Assembly: GCF_033568475.1 (NCBI RefSeq)
Contig: NC_133123.1
Coordinates: 2,046,001 to 2,110,000, forward strand
Source: Henckelia pumila
Lineage: Eukaryota > Streptophyta > Magnoliopsida > Lamiales > Gesneriaceae
Reading direction: 5' to 3'
Length of the DNA stretch: 64,000 bases
Positions 49,980 through 61,809 of this stretch are shown one piece after another (positions within the stretch are counted from its first letter, which is position 1; every line of letters begins with the position of its first letter). A program made the translations under genes and the position numbers. Under the pieces are notes generated by a model. That model saw nothing but the letters and a program-made list of their open reading frames with translations. It was not told the DNA's origin and ran no database searches.

Positions 49980-50782
49980 GAAATTTTCTTAACTATTTAT
50001 TTTAAATTGAATTTTAAAATTATTTAGTAACATATTCTGTTAACAAAATAAGATGCATTAAATTCTTATAAAAAAAATTTCGCAAATTTATGATTTATTC
50101 GAGATAATGCCACTGCCTAGAATTTTCGACGCGCGCGCGAGTAATTTGGCGAATTTGTCACAGAGAGTTGATGGCTACAATATCTTGAATATACTCTAAC
50201 AACCCATTGAAGCCAAAGGATTGTTCTAGAGAACTGTAAAAAGGACATGGAGGAATTAGGTTCGTGCACAAGGATCTAGAACATTAAGGACACGACTTGA
50301 ATATTATAAGAACTTGTGGAATGATCTAGAATGTTGTAGAAAAAGTTAGGTCTCGAAGTTTTCAAGGCATTGTAACAAGATGTGGAAACTTTGGAGAAAA
50401 TCCAGACTATTATACAACACTCATATAAATTTATGAAAATCTAGAACAATCTTTGATGTAGAGTAGTGCAAAATACATTTGAAGGATTTAGATGTTAGGA
50501 AACATGTATAAATAGAGGTGTAGGAACTCATTCGTAAATCAACAAATTAAAGAACTTAACCAATTTATTTTTCACTCAACTAACAATTAGACTTTATCTC
50601 TCTACAAATTCTCTTAGCAAGTCATTTATATATTTAGGCACTCAAAATCACTTGACTGCAGGTGAACTTGTTAGAACAGCTAATTTTGTACAATTTATAA
50701 TGGAATGCCAATAAAATCCAGGTGTACATCGTTACTCATAATCTATTAAAAAGAATTAATTTTTGACCAACAACAATCATAC
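49980..50782. other. Intergenic, possibly an old LTR with promoter
   Basis: 50150-50700 has a TATAAATAGAGG box (about 50509-50520) preceded by repeated TCTAGAA(C/T)-type words (GATCTAGAACATT, GATCTAGAATGTT, AATCTAGAACAAT). This looks like a retroelement promoter region, but no termini or duplication could be fixed. No coding similarity. Confidence 0.35.
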
Positions 50783-52262
50783 AACACTTGAAGAAAGTGT
50801 AATTTCAATTTTAATTGCATGAAGAAACAAAAAGCGTAGCATCACAAACACAATAGTAAAATATAACAATCACCTAATAAATGTGAAAAGGCACAAAAAT
50901 AATGACAAGTATCCATAGCCCATATCATTAAAAAAAAACTAAACAGTATCGAATACATTGATCAGCCAAAATCTTCAATAGTAACCGGGTCTATCACAGC
51001 ATACATGAACCTTAAAAACTCCTCACATGAACCTAAACAAACTCCTCATCGGAACAAATAAAACTAACACACAACAAAATTAGGTCGTTTACATCAGTTT
51101 GCATTGACTAAACTCTGGTCAGCCTTGATCTTGGATCTTAAAACCACTCGTTATGAGATCAAGGATCTTTCTTCCACCTACATTGCATTGAAGCCGCCGG
51201 AAATGAGGCTCGAGAGCTTCCACAAGATGCAAATAAAGGGTCTCGATTTGGTGTTTCTGCAAGAAGGAGAGTTCGTAGTGGAGAAGATTACCCAAGTATT
51301 GAAATTTAAGCAACTATGTAGATAACAATAAACCAAGCATTACCTTGAGATGCTTCAAGGTGACCTGAATTATGTAATTACCATACGGATGCTGAGCAAG
51401 TCGATAAGGAGCTGACGGGGTTTGTAAAACTTCTGTGGCAACTACATATGTCCCAAGGCGTGAAGACTGATCAACACATCTCTCGACCACATTCCTCGCC
51501 CCCTTTCTCTTGGGATAGCTGTATGAAGTGCCCACTGAGGCGACACAGGATATATGGTTTCATGACTTTATCACGCATGTTGCACACCATAGTTCTTGGG
51601 AAAAGGAAAAAAAATAGTTCTTGGGAAAAGGAAAAAAAAAAAAAAAAAGAAGAAGAATCAGCAATCACTAGCCATGCATATTAATGTTATAAATTCAAAA
51701 GTAGGATTATTCAGATTTTAATTTGTTAATTAACCGAATCGGTCATTTGATAGGAACACCGTGTGACTTACAATTATTCTGAGAAGTTCAAGTTTTTGTT
51801 TGCCAGAAATAGTGTTGATGCACTCGTTCAACGATCTGCACCCTATTTCGTGTATACCCAGGCCGCAAACAATATCAATCACCGTTTCATAAAGAACCTG
51901 AGATGTCCACCAGAACATGAAATCAATTAATTTCATTAATCTCGTGAATGGGATCAATATTTCTATATTCAACCATCCAAATTTTCTTTAGTAGCTGTAA
52001 TTACCTCATTTGGTATGCTTCAAACTGATTTAGGCACAGTGTTATCACTGGCTTGGCCGTATCATCTGTCATCAGATCATATAATCTTAATGAAAATAGC
52101 TCCCTTAAAGTGTAAGCATGATTTGTTTTCTTGATCCTCTTGATCAGTTTATTGATTGAAGTTGATATACCAAAACAGGAAGCCATAAGTATGATATAAT
52201 CCCACGAAAATTAGTTCCATTTTTTTCCCAAAAACAGAGATAGGCAAGAAAAATATTCATTC
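50783..52262. repeat. Segmental duplication block, truncated copy 2 (Pumilio 3' half)
   Basis: It aligns with 21470-22895. The right border is a poly-T tract (about 52260-52275) where it is fused to the start of the next block (TK 3' part), so the 5' half of this Pumilio copy is missing. Confidence 0.8.
51108..52190 (-). pseudogene. Pumilio/PUF gene, copy 2 (truncated 3' half)
   Basis: It retains the exons equivalent to 4-7 of copy 1: SINKLIKRIKKTNHAYTL (about 52164), GIHEIGCRSLNECI, ARNVVERCVD and YGNYIIQVTLK, then IETLYLHLVEALEPHF and a TAG at 51108. The exon equivalent to 6 has an insertion (a duplicated TTCTTGGGAAAAGG stretch at 51590-51640) and frame disruption. The exon 4 acceptor has become GTATATC. 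The 5' exons are absent. Non-functional. Confidence 0.75.
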
Positions 52263-52514
52263 TAATTTTTTTTAAAATCTGAGGATCATGTCTGCTTTAG
52301 GTAATAAAAAGTTAATTTACATATGATTACACCTTGATTTGCTATCTGATGAGAAGGGAATGATTTTGTCCCCTCGAAAAGTAGGACACAAAGCATGACT
52401 TAAAATTCTTTGAACCTACTTCTCAAAAAAAAATTCTTTGAACCTTAAAGAAGCAAGTGTTCCCATGATATATGGTACTATTTGGTTTAATAACTTCATG
52501 TTTACATAATAACA

Positions 52515-53012
52515 GCTAGAGGTTATTAGTATTGACAAAGCTCAGTTTTTTGAAGACCTATATAACATCTACATCAAAGCTGCTAACATTGGTGGGAAGA
52601 AAGACTAGTAGATTCTGGATTAGATGACAACATTTTGAGGTAAAAATATAACAAAATAGCCAGTTGAGGAATCATATTTCCAGCCGGTATAAGAAATAGC
52701 CTTTTGTTCTCCATATTTTATGTTCAATCCCTTCATAATGTGATTTGATGCAAGTTTTTGCTCATCCAGCTTTGGCAGAGGGAGCTTTGGAGTATTTCTT
52801 CATAGATTTCACTCTGCTGTTTGTTTATGTAACGAAGTTACCTGCTTGATATAATGTATCAAGTAAGCCGGCTATCTTGACTTAAGAAGAAGTCAGAGGA
52901 GACTAACACAATACTTGTTGCTGGTGCAGAACCAAACCAACTATTGTGCCACTGCCAATTATGCAAGTTGAGAAGTGATTAATAAGGTTGTAAAGGATAT
53001 GTTGTATAACCA
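52515..53012 (+). pseudogene. Thymidine kinase 3' exons, decayed (copy 2)
   Basis: The exon at 52515-52639 encodes LEVISIDKAQFFEDLY: the Gln lost in copy 1 is kept here, but the Walker B Glu is Lys. The exon at about 52779-53012 keeps ETNTILVAGAE and a changed EVINKVVKDMLYNQ. A 6-bp insertion relative to copy 1 (ACTGCC) lies at the former zinc-site region. No TK exon 1 or PPR exon precedes this copy. Confidence 0.7.
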
Positions 53013-53200
53013 AAGTGATTACAAAGTAGGATGCCATTTTTTCCATTACATGGGATATTTATGTGAATTAAGGCTGTATTATGTGGGATGGATAATGATT
53101 TTGCTAAATCTAGGTGTCGTTTATGAAGGCTTCAATTTTATCCAGAAGTTGAAAACTAAACTGTCGGGATCCACTTGTGTTCAGGTTTAATCCTCTTAGG

Positions 53201-53686
53201 TAGAGCTGTCAAACGTGCCAACCCATGGCGGGCCAAAAATCCTCAACCCAACCCAACCCAAGGTGGGTTGCGGGTTAGGCGGGCCGGCCCGCGGGTTAGC
53301 TCACGACAAATAAAAATAAATAAATAAAATTATAATTAATTATAAATATCATTTCATAAATAAATATTAATAAAAATATATTAATAAAAATTTAAATTAT
53401 TGATTTCATGTGTGTAAATTTTATATAAAGTAATTAATACAAAAAAAATTCATAACTTTTATTAAAAAAATACATATATCATAATAAAAATAAAAATAAA
53501 TTAATAATCCTCCAGGCCCGCGGGCCAACCCGCGCGGGTCGCGGGCCTTGGCGGGTTGGCCCATCTAGGCCCACTTTTTGTTGGGTTGAAAAAATATCAA
53601 CCCAACCCACTTAAATTATGTGGCGGACCGGGCCGACCCGGCGGACCGGGCCGACCCGGCGGGCCTAACCCAAATTGACGGCTCTA
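53201..53686. mobile_element. hAT MITE, 486 bp, TSD CTCTTAGG
   Basis: The ends are TAGAGCTGTCAA and TTGACGGCTCTA, with an exact 8-bp duplication CTCTTAGG at 53193-53200 and 53687-53694. The sub-terminal regions are very GC-rich (GCGGGCC, CCAACCC repeats, GGACCGGGCCGACCCGGC twice), and the core is AT-rich. It is absent from the paralogous position near 21340. Confidence 0.95.
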
Positions 53687-54040
53687 CTCTTAGGATATGT
53701 TTTCCCAGATTGTTATAATTGATATAACATTGTCATAGCCCCATAAATCTTTCTTTATTTGTTTTTCAGTATCCTAACGGTTATGCTTTGAAGAAAGGGT
53801 GATTTCAATTTTGATTGCATGAAGAAAAAAAAAAGCGTAGCATCACAGACACAATAGTAAAATATAACAATCACCTAATAAATGTGAAAAAACACAAAAA
53901 TCATGACAAGTATTCATAGCCCAAATCATAAAAAAACTAAACAGTACGGAATACATCGATCAACCAAAAGTTTCGATAGTAATCAGTCTATCACAACATA
54001 TATACATGAACATTAAAAAGTTTACATCAGTTTGCGTTGA

Positions 54041-56379
54041 CTAAAACTCTGGCCAGCCTTGATGTTGGATCTCAAAACCACTCGAGATGAGATCAAGAAT
54101 CTTTTTTCCACCAGCATTGCATTGAAGCCGCAAGAAATGAGGCGCGAGAGCTTTGACAAGATGCAAATAAAGGGACTGGATTTGGTGTTTCTGCAAGAAG
54201 GAGGGCACATAGTCAATTTTGGAGAAGATATTATACAAGTATTGGCATTTTAGCAACTATGTAGATAACAATAAACCAAGCATTACCCTGAGATGCTTCA
54301 AGGCGACCTGAATTATGTAATTACCATACGGATGTCGAGCAAGTCCATAAGGAGCTGACGGGCTTTGTAAAATTTTTGTGACAACTACACATGTCCCAAG
54401 GCGTGAAGACTCGACACATCTCTCGACCACATTACTTGCCCCTTTCTCTTGGGATAGCTGTATGAAGTGCCCACTGAGGCGACGCAAGATATATGGTGTC
54501 ACGACTTTATCACCAAGTAGCATTGCATGTTGCACAATATAGTTCCTAGGAAAATAAAAAATAAGAAGAATCAACAATCACTAGCCATGCATATTTAATG
54601 TTATAAACACAAAAGTAGGATTATTCAGATTGTAATTTGTTAATTACCCGAATCGGTCATTTGATAGGAACAATGCGTGACTTGCAATTATTCCTAGAAG
54701 TGCAAGTTTTTGTTGGCCAAAAATAGTGCTGATGCACTCGTTCAACGATCTGCATCCTACTTGGTGTATAACCAAGTCGCAAGCATTAGCCATCACCGTT
54801 TGATAAAGAACCTGAAATCTCCACCAAAACATGAAATCAATTAATTTACATTAATATCATGAATGGGATCAATATTTAAATTTCTATATTCAACCATCCA
54901 AATTTTTTTTTGCAGATGTAATTACCTCATTTGGTCTGCTTTCAAATTGATTTAGGCACTGTGTTATCACTGTCTTGGCCGTATGATCTGTCATCAGATC
55001 ATATAATCTTAATGACAACAGCTCCGTTAAAGTGTAAGCGTGAATTGTTTTCTTGATCCTCTTGATCAGTTTATTGATTGAATTTGATCTGCCAAAACAG
55101 GAAGCCATATGGAAAAACAGAGAGAGACAAGAAAATTATTCATTCTAATTTTTTTTTTCTTTAAAAAAAAACAAAAGGTCTAAGAATAGCTTGCTCACCC
55201 CTCTTTAATGAATGCTGCATCTATGAAGCGGGCAGCGTTCTGGAGCAAGAGTTCTTGGACGAGGGATTCCAGCTGCTCATCTCCGCATTCCTCAAGAAGT
55301 TGGTCGAAATGAGAAACTCTGTCGTTCGTAATCATCATCTCAAGAAAAGAGCCTCGGAGTTGAGAAAACGATATCCGTGGACGCCTTGTCGGCCTCTGAC
55401 TCTGATTATAGTTTCCCGAAGTTTCTTGCAAAACATAGTTCCTAGACTGTGTTGTCATTGTATGGTGTTCATAAGCTGTGGGAAGTCCATGGATTTGGAT
55501 CCCTCCGATTCGAATCGTCGGGAGCTCGAGAATTGGATCTTTAGAGGAGAGTGGATTATCATGAATATCATCAGTGTTCCTTGTTTCAGTATGACCAATA
55601 TTTGGTTATGATTCGTGATCAAGAGAATCCATCTCCACTTTTCTGGTTGGACGTCCAATTACTCCGACATTCGTTGAAATATTATTCCCCCCTGCAGAAA
55701 CAACGTTCAAGAAAATAGCTAATTTGAAACGCTCCAAATTAAGAAGAAATATCTCGTCTTCGACTACTATTTTAAAAACAATTTTATAGATTTTTTTTTA
55801 AAAAAAACACTTTAATAAAAACGTTTTATAAGTATTAATCCAAAAGAGGGCCGCCTAAATCTTTAATAACTCGTGTACATGCATAAGAATAATTGCCATA
55901 ATTTGGTTCATTGATTTTGATTCCATTGGTCGGTCGATTCTCGCAAATTACAACATTCCCTATAAATAACAATTCAACAATATATCTTATGAACTCAAAA
56001 ACAAAAACACACGGGATTATAAAAAATCAAAGGCATCGTATTTTTAGTTGCTTGAATTATTTGCCTTTACTTCCACTCGCGTCATGATGAGATCCCCCTA
56101 TATTTCCATAAGTACCAACCGAGTTTGCACCTATAAACTTCGTGATGGAGTCATTCAAGAAACTTCGAGTCTGATCATCAGAGGTTGTTTGAGTCGTTAA
56201 CGATCTACTCACGACGCTCTTGGAGCTTTCACCATCCGTGGCGTACGTATTTCGTCGTTACTCAACACGAGAGATTCGAAATTTGCAACAAACTCATCTC
56301 CAACTTGTAGGCTCGGACCCATCTCGGGTTCTACTACTGAATCTGAACGATGGGATGCTTTTGAAACCGAGTTTTCCAT
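54041..56379 (-). pseudogene. Pumilio/PUF gene, copy 3 (nearly complete, different lesions)
   Basis: It has the same exon plan as copy 1, from ATG 56379 to TAG 54041. It keeps the GGCAG acceptor of exon 4 and the five-G start of exon 3 that copy 1 lost, and the uninterrupted SFSQLRGSFLEMMITNDRVS stretch before the PUF repeats (55195-55458 region). Its own lesions are a deletion in exon 1 that shifts the frame (near 56230), a deletion of about 120 bp in exon 2 (near 55937), and a TAA replacing CAA in exon 3 (about 55606). PUF repeats from exon 4 onward remain largely open. Confidence 0.8.
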
Positions 56380-56734
56380 GCATGCAAATACAAAGTACTA
56401 GCGGATAATTAATTAGACGTACGTATAGAGAAGTGGGTTCAATATGAAGCAAAGTGATGATAATGTATATATATAATTATCATAGGAGCTCCATTCCTAA
56501 TACCAGTTGAAATCCATACCCGTGTAGGAAACAGATAGAGGAATGCATGTCTCAGTTATATATGTATGATATAAAGATTTTAATTTCATCCTATTTTTTC
56601 TCATAAATTAAATTATATATATTTATATATTGTAAAGATTTTGTTTTTGTCTTTTCTCCACGAAAAATTTCTAGCTAAATTTTCGCGAAGCTTAATTAAT
56701 TGGAGTTCTATTAGAAGTGTTATAATTAAAATAA

Positions 56735-56916
56735 GGGTAATGCTACATGTACATTGAGGGCTACACGTTGGGTTACACATTGCACTTGAAATTACATGAT
56801 TATCCATGCACTTTATTTGAAAAAAATCTTTCAAAAATACATGTAGAATAATCATGTAATTTCAAGTGCAATGTGTAACCCAATGTGTAGCCCTCAATGT
56901 ACATGTAGCATTACCC
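56735..56916. mobile_element. Mutator-like foldback MITE, 182 bp, TSD TTAAAATAA
   Basis: Near-perfect inverted repeats of about 75 bp (GGGTAATGCTACATGTACAT ...) with a loop of about 25 bp. An exact 9-bp duplication TTAAAATAA lies at 56726-56734 and 56917-56925. It is absent at the paralogous site near 24690, so it inserted after the block duplicated. Confidence 0.95.
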
Positions 56917-57193
56917 TTAAAATAATAAATTATATATACTTATCCTTGGTAGTAGTATTTTAGATTCGTTGAAATTACTTATTCGTATGTATAATTCAAA
57001 TCTTGTTTAATCACCTATAGATTTTTATTTGAATTTTGCATGAAAGATTTATAATATATATGATTTTAGTTTAGAGGAAAAAAATCGTGAAGGATATAAT
57101 TTACATACTTGTATTTGGGTTGACATTGTAATTATTTTATTTGAAAGGGCTGATAATTGTAGTTTTAGATTGTTTGACGAATTTTAATGAAAG

Positions 57194-58036
57194 GGAATAT
57201 AGTCAAAATGGTTGTGTAATTTGTCCATTTTGTGTTTTGGTCCTGTAAGTATTTAATTTTGGGTTTTGCATGGTCCTATAAGTTAAGTTATAATTGATTT
57301 TTAGTCCTTTCTTCATAGAGTGTTGACGTAGTATCAGAAAATACTGACGTGACAGCTAAAATTCTTAAGTGGCATCGAGAAATGATGATGTGTCTGTTGT
57401 GAAATCAACAATTAAATGCTATGTTTTTAAAACAGGACTGTACCGACCGGTTCAATCGGTTCGACCCGGAACCGATCACTGATTTGATCCGAAACAGTCC
57501 CAAAAACCGTTTTAACGATTGAACCGACAGAACTGGTCAAGAACCGAAAAATTGGTTTTTCGATTTTTTTTTGAATTTTTTTTATTTTAAAATCTTAATT
57601 TAATATTTTATTATGTATACATGATTATTTGAATTTTTTTTCTTCGTTAAAAATATTATTTATTAATATTAGAGTTTATGATTTTTTGAATATATTTATA
57701 TAGTTATTTAGTTTTCAAACTACGATAAATATATATATTTTTTCTATTTATATAATTTTTTTAGGTTTTTATAATTTAAAGTATATAATTAATTATATTA
57801 TATTATATAAACGGTTTTTCGATCTGACCGTCTGGTTAAAACAGTCCAATAAGTTGGATCGTTTTTTTAAGTTAAATCGGTTTGATCACCAGTTCGGTTA
57901 TAAAAACATTGTTTAAATGAAAAAGAACTAAAAACCAAAATATAACTAAACTTACTTGACCAAAACCCAAAATTGAATATTTATAGGACCAAATCACAAA
58001 ACAAACAAACTTACGGAACTATTTTGAATATTATCA
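57194..58036. mobile_element. Foldback MITE with a nested hAT element
   Basis: The outer arms are inverted repeats (GAATATAGTCAAAATGG... TTTTGTGTTTTGGTCCT against the complement of GATAATATTCAAAATAG... TTTTGTGATTTGGTCCT), about 120 bp each. The middle is interrupted by the hAT at 57419-57911. Confidence 0.7.
57419..57911. mobile_element. hAT MITE (same family as 36181-36798), 493 bp
   Basis: The ends are CTATGTTTTTAAAACAG and CGGTTATAAAAACATTG, with flanks ATTAAATG (57411-57418) and TTTAAATG (57912-57919), 7 of 8. Sub-terminal CCGGTTCAATCGG-type motifs occur as in the other member. Confidence 0.8.
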
Positions 58037-58497
58037 ATGAAATTATGAACTCCAAGCCTTTGATTAGCCGTTGACTCTTTTATTTTGCACGAGAATCTAT
58101 TACATATTTTTAATTTTTAATCATATCGTATTATGGAGTTTCCAGATTTGATATGTATCATAATATTTATCTCTATCTAGAGTTTTCAAAACGAGTTAAA
58201 TTAAGTCAATTTTTCATGAACCACAGGGAGCATAAAAATTAAATCTATCCAAATCAAGCCAATCTCCAACAGTTAAATATTTGGTGTTTGTGATCATGGT
58301 ATAAAATTGTGAACATGGGATATCAAATATTTATATTTATATATATTTAAAAAATAAGTTTATGAGCAAATTTCTAACCAAATCTGATTTATGAGATGAT
58401 TTAATTAAAAAAATATAATATTTAAAGTTAAAAATATTATTTTCAATATAAATATAAATCAGGTCGATTCATTTCACATATACAGATATTTAATTAA

Positions 58498-58680
58498 GAG
58501 TAATGCTACATGTACACAGAGCCTTACACGTTGGGTTACACATGAGACTTAAAATTACATGATTATCCTTGCATTTTATTTGGAAAAAATCTTTCAAAAA
58601 TGCGTGCAAGGATAATCATGTAATTTTAAGTCTCATGTGTAACCCAACGTGTAAGACTATGTGTACACGTAGCAGTACCC
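58498..58680. mobile_element. Mutator-like foldback MITE, 183 bp, second family member
   Basis: It has the same structure and termini as 56735-56916 (GAGTAATGCTACATGTACAC.. / ..GTGTACACGTAGCAGTACCC) with near-perfect arms. An AAT microsatellite begins exactly at its right end (58681-58720), which hides any duplication. Confidence 0.9.
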
Positions 58681-58718
<38 letters not shown>

Positions 58719-58720
58719 CC
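58681..58720. repeat. (ATA)n microsatellite
   Basis: About 13 AAT/ATA units directly abutting the MITE end. Confidence 0.95.
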
Positions 58721-58841
58721 AAAATGATTAAAATGTTTTTCAATGCCCACCGAGTGCGCCTTATAAGACCAAAAAATTTCGATTTCATAGCTACTACTAT
58801 TAATTAGTTATTCCTTATTGGGTGCTCCCTGATTATAAAAT

Positions 58842-59210
58842 TAAATTATTTTATTTAATCAAAATATTAATTATTGGATCGCGTTAAATGGTACACGTAT
58901 GCGTTAAAATTATTGGATCATAATAAGGGAGTGTTTGCAATTATTAAAAAAAGTGATTGTTAGATTTGGCTGAAAAATTCACTTTTGTGTGTTTTCTAAA
59001 CCCAAATTATGCGTTAACTTATCTTAATTTAATTGAAATCAAAATATTAATTATTGGATTGAGTTAATTGGTACACATATGATACATATATTGTGGGTCA
59101 TAATTAGGGAGTGTTTGCAATCACTAAAAAATGTGATTGTTAGTGGCTTTAAAAATCACTTTTGTGTGTTTTTTAAATCCAAATTATGCGTTAGATTATT
59201 GTTAACTTAA
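58842..59210. repeat. Tandem duplication of about 185 bp, with PIF/Harbinger-like termini nearby
   Basis: The two halves (58842-59022 and 59023-59210) share AAAATATTAATTATTGGAT, GGGAGTGTTTGCAAT, AATCACTTTTGTGTGTTTT and CCAAATTATGCGTTA. The GGGAGTGTTTG word and a complementary CAAACACTTCC at about 59439-59449 could be the ends of a Harbinger MITE (59108-59450), but the 3-bp duplication is not clean. Confidence 0.6.
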
Positions 59211-59694
59211 TTGAAATCCAAAAGCTAGTAATATGGACATGGTGATTATAATTCTCCAAAAGTGATTCTAATAAAAATATCAATGTTAAAATTACTCTAA
59301 TTATTTATTTATCAAACACTATCAAACTTTGAATTTTAGATTTTCAAATTTGTTTCCAAACACTACTAACTTTTGATTTTTCTTAATTTTTTTATAATGT
59401 ATAAATTTAATCACTTCTACAAAAATATAATTTTTACAAACACTTCCTTGATTATATGGGTCAAATGCATGACTTTAAGTGAGCATGAGGAATTTGAAAT
59501 TCATGTACAACTTGGAATCAACGGAAAAAGTTAAACAAAGACGTTCATACAAGCATGCTTTAGAAAATAAGTTATCGTCAATCATACTCTTTTCGATGAT
59601 ATGTTAATTTTGTGCATAAAAATATATATATAAAAAATTTATACGATGATTATTTTTAATTAAAAAAGGTACGGTGATTCAAATCACACAAACG

Positions 59695-59705
59695 CGTGCG
59701 CGCGC

Positions 59706-59790
<85 letters not shown>
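59695..59790. repeat. Compound (CG)(CA)n(TA)n microsatellite
   Basis: A GCGCGC start, about 15 CA units and about 22 TA units. Confidence 0.95.
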
Positions 59791-59792
<2 letters not shown>

Positions 59793-60829
59793 TGAGTCAA
59801 AAGAGTCCATTGACTCAGGCCCAATAAATTTGGGGGCCCATAATCTTTTTTAAAAATCTAGTAGTATAGAGAGAACTATTATAGCTCAATCAAAATTTAT
59901 TTATCCAGCCTTTTCCAAAGCTAAACGGAAGTCAGCGATTCGGTAGAAAAAATTAGATATTCAAATTTCACGACAGGAATTATATTTCTTTCGAAGGTTT
60001 TTTTTTCTCAATTCTCTCGTGCTTTATATTTTCCTAATTTTTTTGTTTATTTGATTATTTCATAACTAGATTTAGATATAGAGATATTTTAATGGATTAA
60101 TGTATAATTATTTGAATGAAACGTTTGAATTATTGTACGTAAATTGCTTGATGAAATGTTTGAATTAGTTTTATGGTAACAATGATTATATTTTTCATAA
60201 AAAAATGATAATTGAAAACTGTGAATTTGATTGTCCATATATACCATATAGTCACTCAGATTCCAAAAGAAGTCATTAGCAAGATTTGGTATGAAAAAAT
60301 TTCTTTTCTTTCTTTCTCGGTAATACACTGTCACAAAGGAAATTGAAGAATAGTTGTGATATTTTAGTTCAACTTCTGATTAGTTCTCCAATCACATGAT
60401 ATAAATTATGGTTAGGAAATCTGATGTGAGTTGAAAATTATGATTTATTTTTTCTAAATTTTCAATGAAGAAGAGGTGTATATAATTTCTCTGTGTGATT
60501 TATTTATTAAAATTTTCATTGAATTGTTAAATTCTTAGGTTTATGATACCTCCTAAGTACATGTCGGGGTTTCAAAAAAGAAAAAGAACGCTAAATATTG
60601 AATAACAAATTCGAAGTTAAGCTGGAGATATCAATAAGTACTTTGTTTCAAAAAAAAAATAGTTTGAATTAGTATTGTTTAGTTATTTATATTCTCTTAA
60701 ATTTGTTGATTTAAATTGAAAAGATTAACATGGAACTAAAAAAACGTTAACACATATTATGCTTATTTAAGTTATTTAAGGGCCCTTTTTAAAAAAGATC
60801 TACTCAGGCCTAAAAACCTTTAGGATCGG

Positions 60830-60834
<5 letters not shown>
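59791..60834. mobile_element. hAT-like element inserted in a TA repeat
   Basis: The left part (GAGTCCATTGACTCAGGCCC) matches the sub-terminal GAGTCCACCGCCTCAGGCCC of 34902-35819. The right end TAGGATCGGCCCTA resembles that of 8635-9363. Both sides are TA microsatellite (59740-59790, 60835-60872), so the duplication cannot be read. The frames inside are chance. Confidence 0.6.
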
Positions 60835-60875
<41 letters not shown>

Positions 60876-61487
60876 AATAAAAGGAAGATTTAAAAATAAG
60901 AAAGAAATTGTGCATATATCTCGATCTCTGATCTAGAAACCAACTCAAATTGAAAAGGTGTACGCGAAGACAAAGTCATCGTGCCGCACAAACAAATGTT
61001 CCTAAACAAGAAGTTAAATTATTGGAATATGTACACATTTTGTTATAGAAATCCTGTGTATTTATTTTCATCAACATTTTGAACCTTCTTTCTATTGCAT
61101 TTGCATGGCCTGAGGAGCCAATACGATAATTGTCGAATATATGGGTCAAAATTTTGATATGGAAGGAGGAACATTTAAGTGAAATTTAAGATATCTTTAA
61201 ATAAAGATATACTTTTTTTTTAGAATAGAGATCATTAATTAATTTTCGATGACAACCCGTATATGAATTTATAAAGTGACCGTAATTAATTAATGCCTTA
61301 ATCATCTTCATTATCATCAATACAGCATGGCATATAGGTGGCTAGCCTGGATTTCCTATTTAGGAAAGTACTCAAAAGTAGTCCAAACAAATAAATAGAT
61401 GTAATTTAACTAGGATATATATACTCACCAAAACATACATGCACTGACTAAACAATTTGAAACGAATATTATTATAAATGCATGTTA
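60835..61487. other. (TA)n microsatellite then AT-rich intergenic DNA
   Basis: The TA repeat runs to about 60872. Nothing else recognisable follows. Confidence 0.6.
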
Positions 61488-61809
61488 ATAGAGAAAACTG
61501 CAATTTTGATCTTGTATGTTTGTCACTTTGCGATTTCGGTTTTCTATGTTTTCATATTTCAGTTTTAGTCCTGCATGTTTTGATTTTTGGCAATTTCAGT
61601 TTTTTCTTTGAAAATGCTTGCGTGTCACTGTACACGTCAGCTCCACATCAGCACTGCATTGGTGTTACATCAGCGCCACATCAGAAAAGGGACTAAAATT
61701 GCCACAAAAAAAAATACAGATAGAGGACTAAAACTGAAATCTGAAAATATAGAGGACCGAAATCGCAAAATGACAAATATACCGAACCAAAAAAAGTAAT
61801 TTTCTCTAT
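61488..61809. mobile_element. Foldback MITE, about 322 bp
   Basis: Long inverted arms (about 95 bp): ATAGAGAAAACTGCAATTTTG.. GCGATTTCGGTTTTCTATG against the complement of ATAGAGAAAATTACTTTTTT.. GCGATTTCGGTCCTCTATA. The centre has direct repeats of CACATCAG / CACGTCAG. No clean duplication. Confidence 0.75.

Larger units (their letters stand above)
52274..57190. repeat. Segmental duplication block, copy 3 (TK 3' part + Pumilio gene + downstream)
   Basis: It parallels 20386-25020 over its whole length, with a hAT insertion at 53201-53686, a MITE insertion at 56735-56916 and deletions in the Pumilio 5' exons. Confidence 0.85.
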
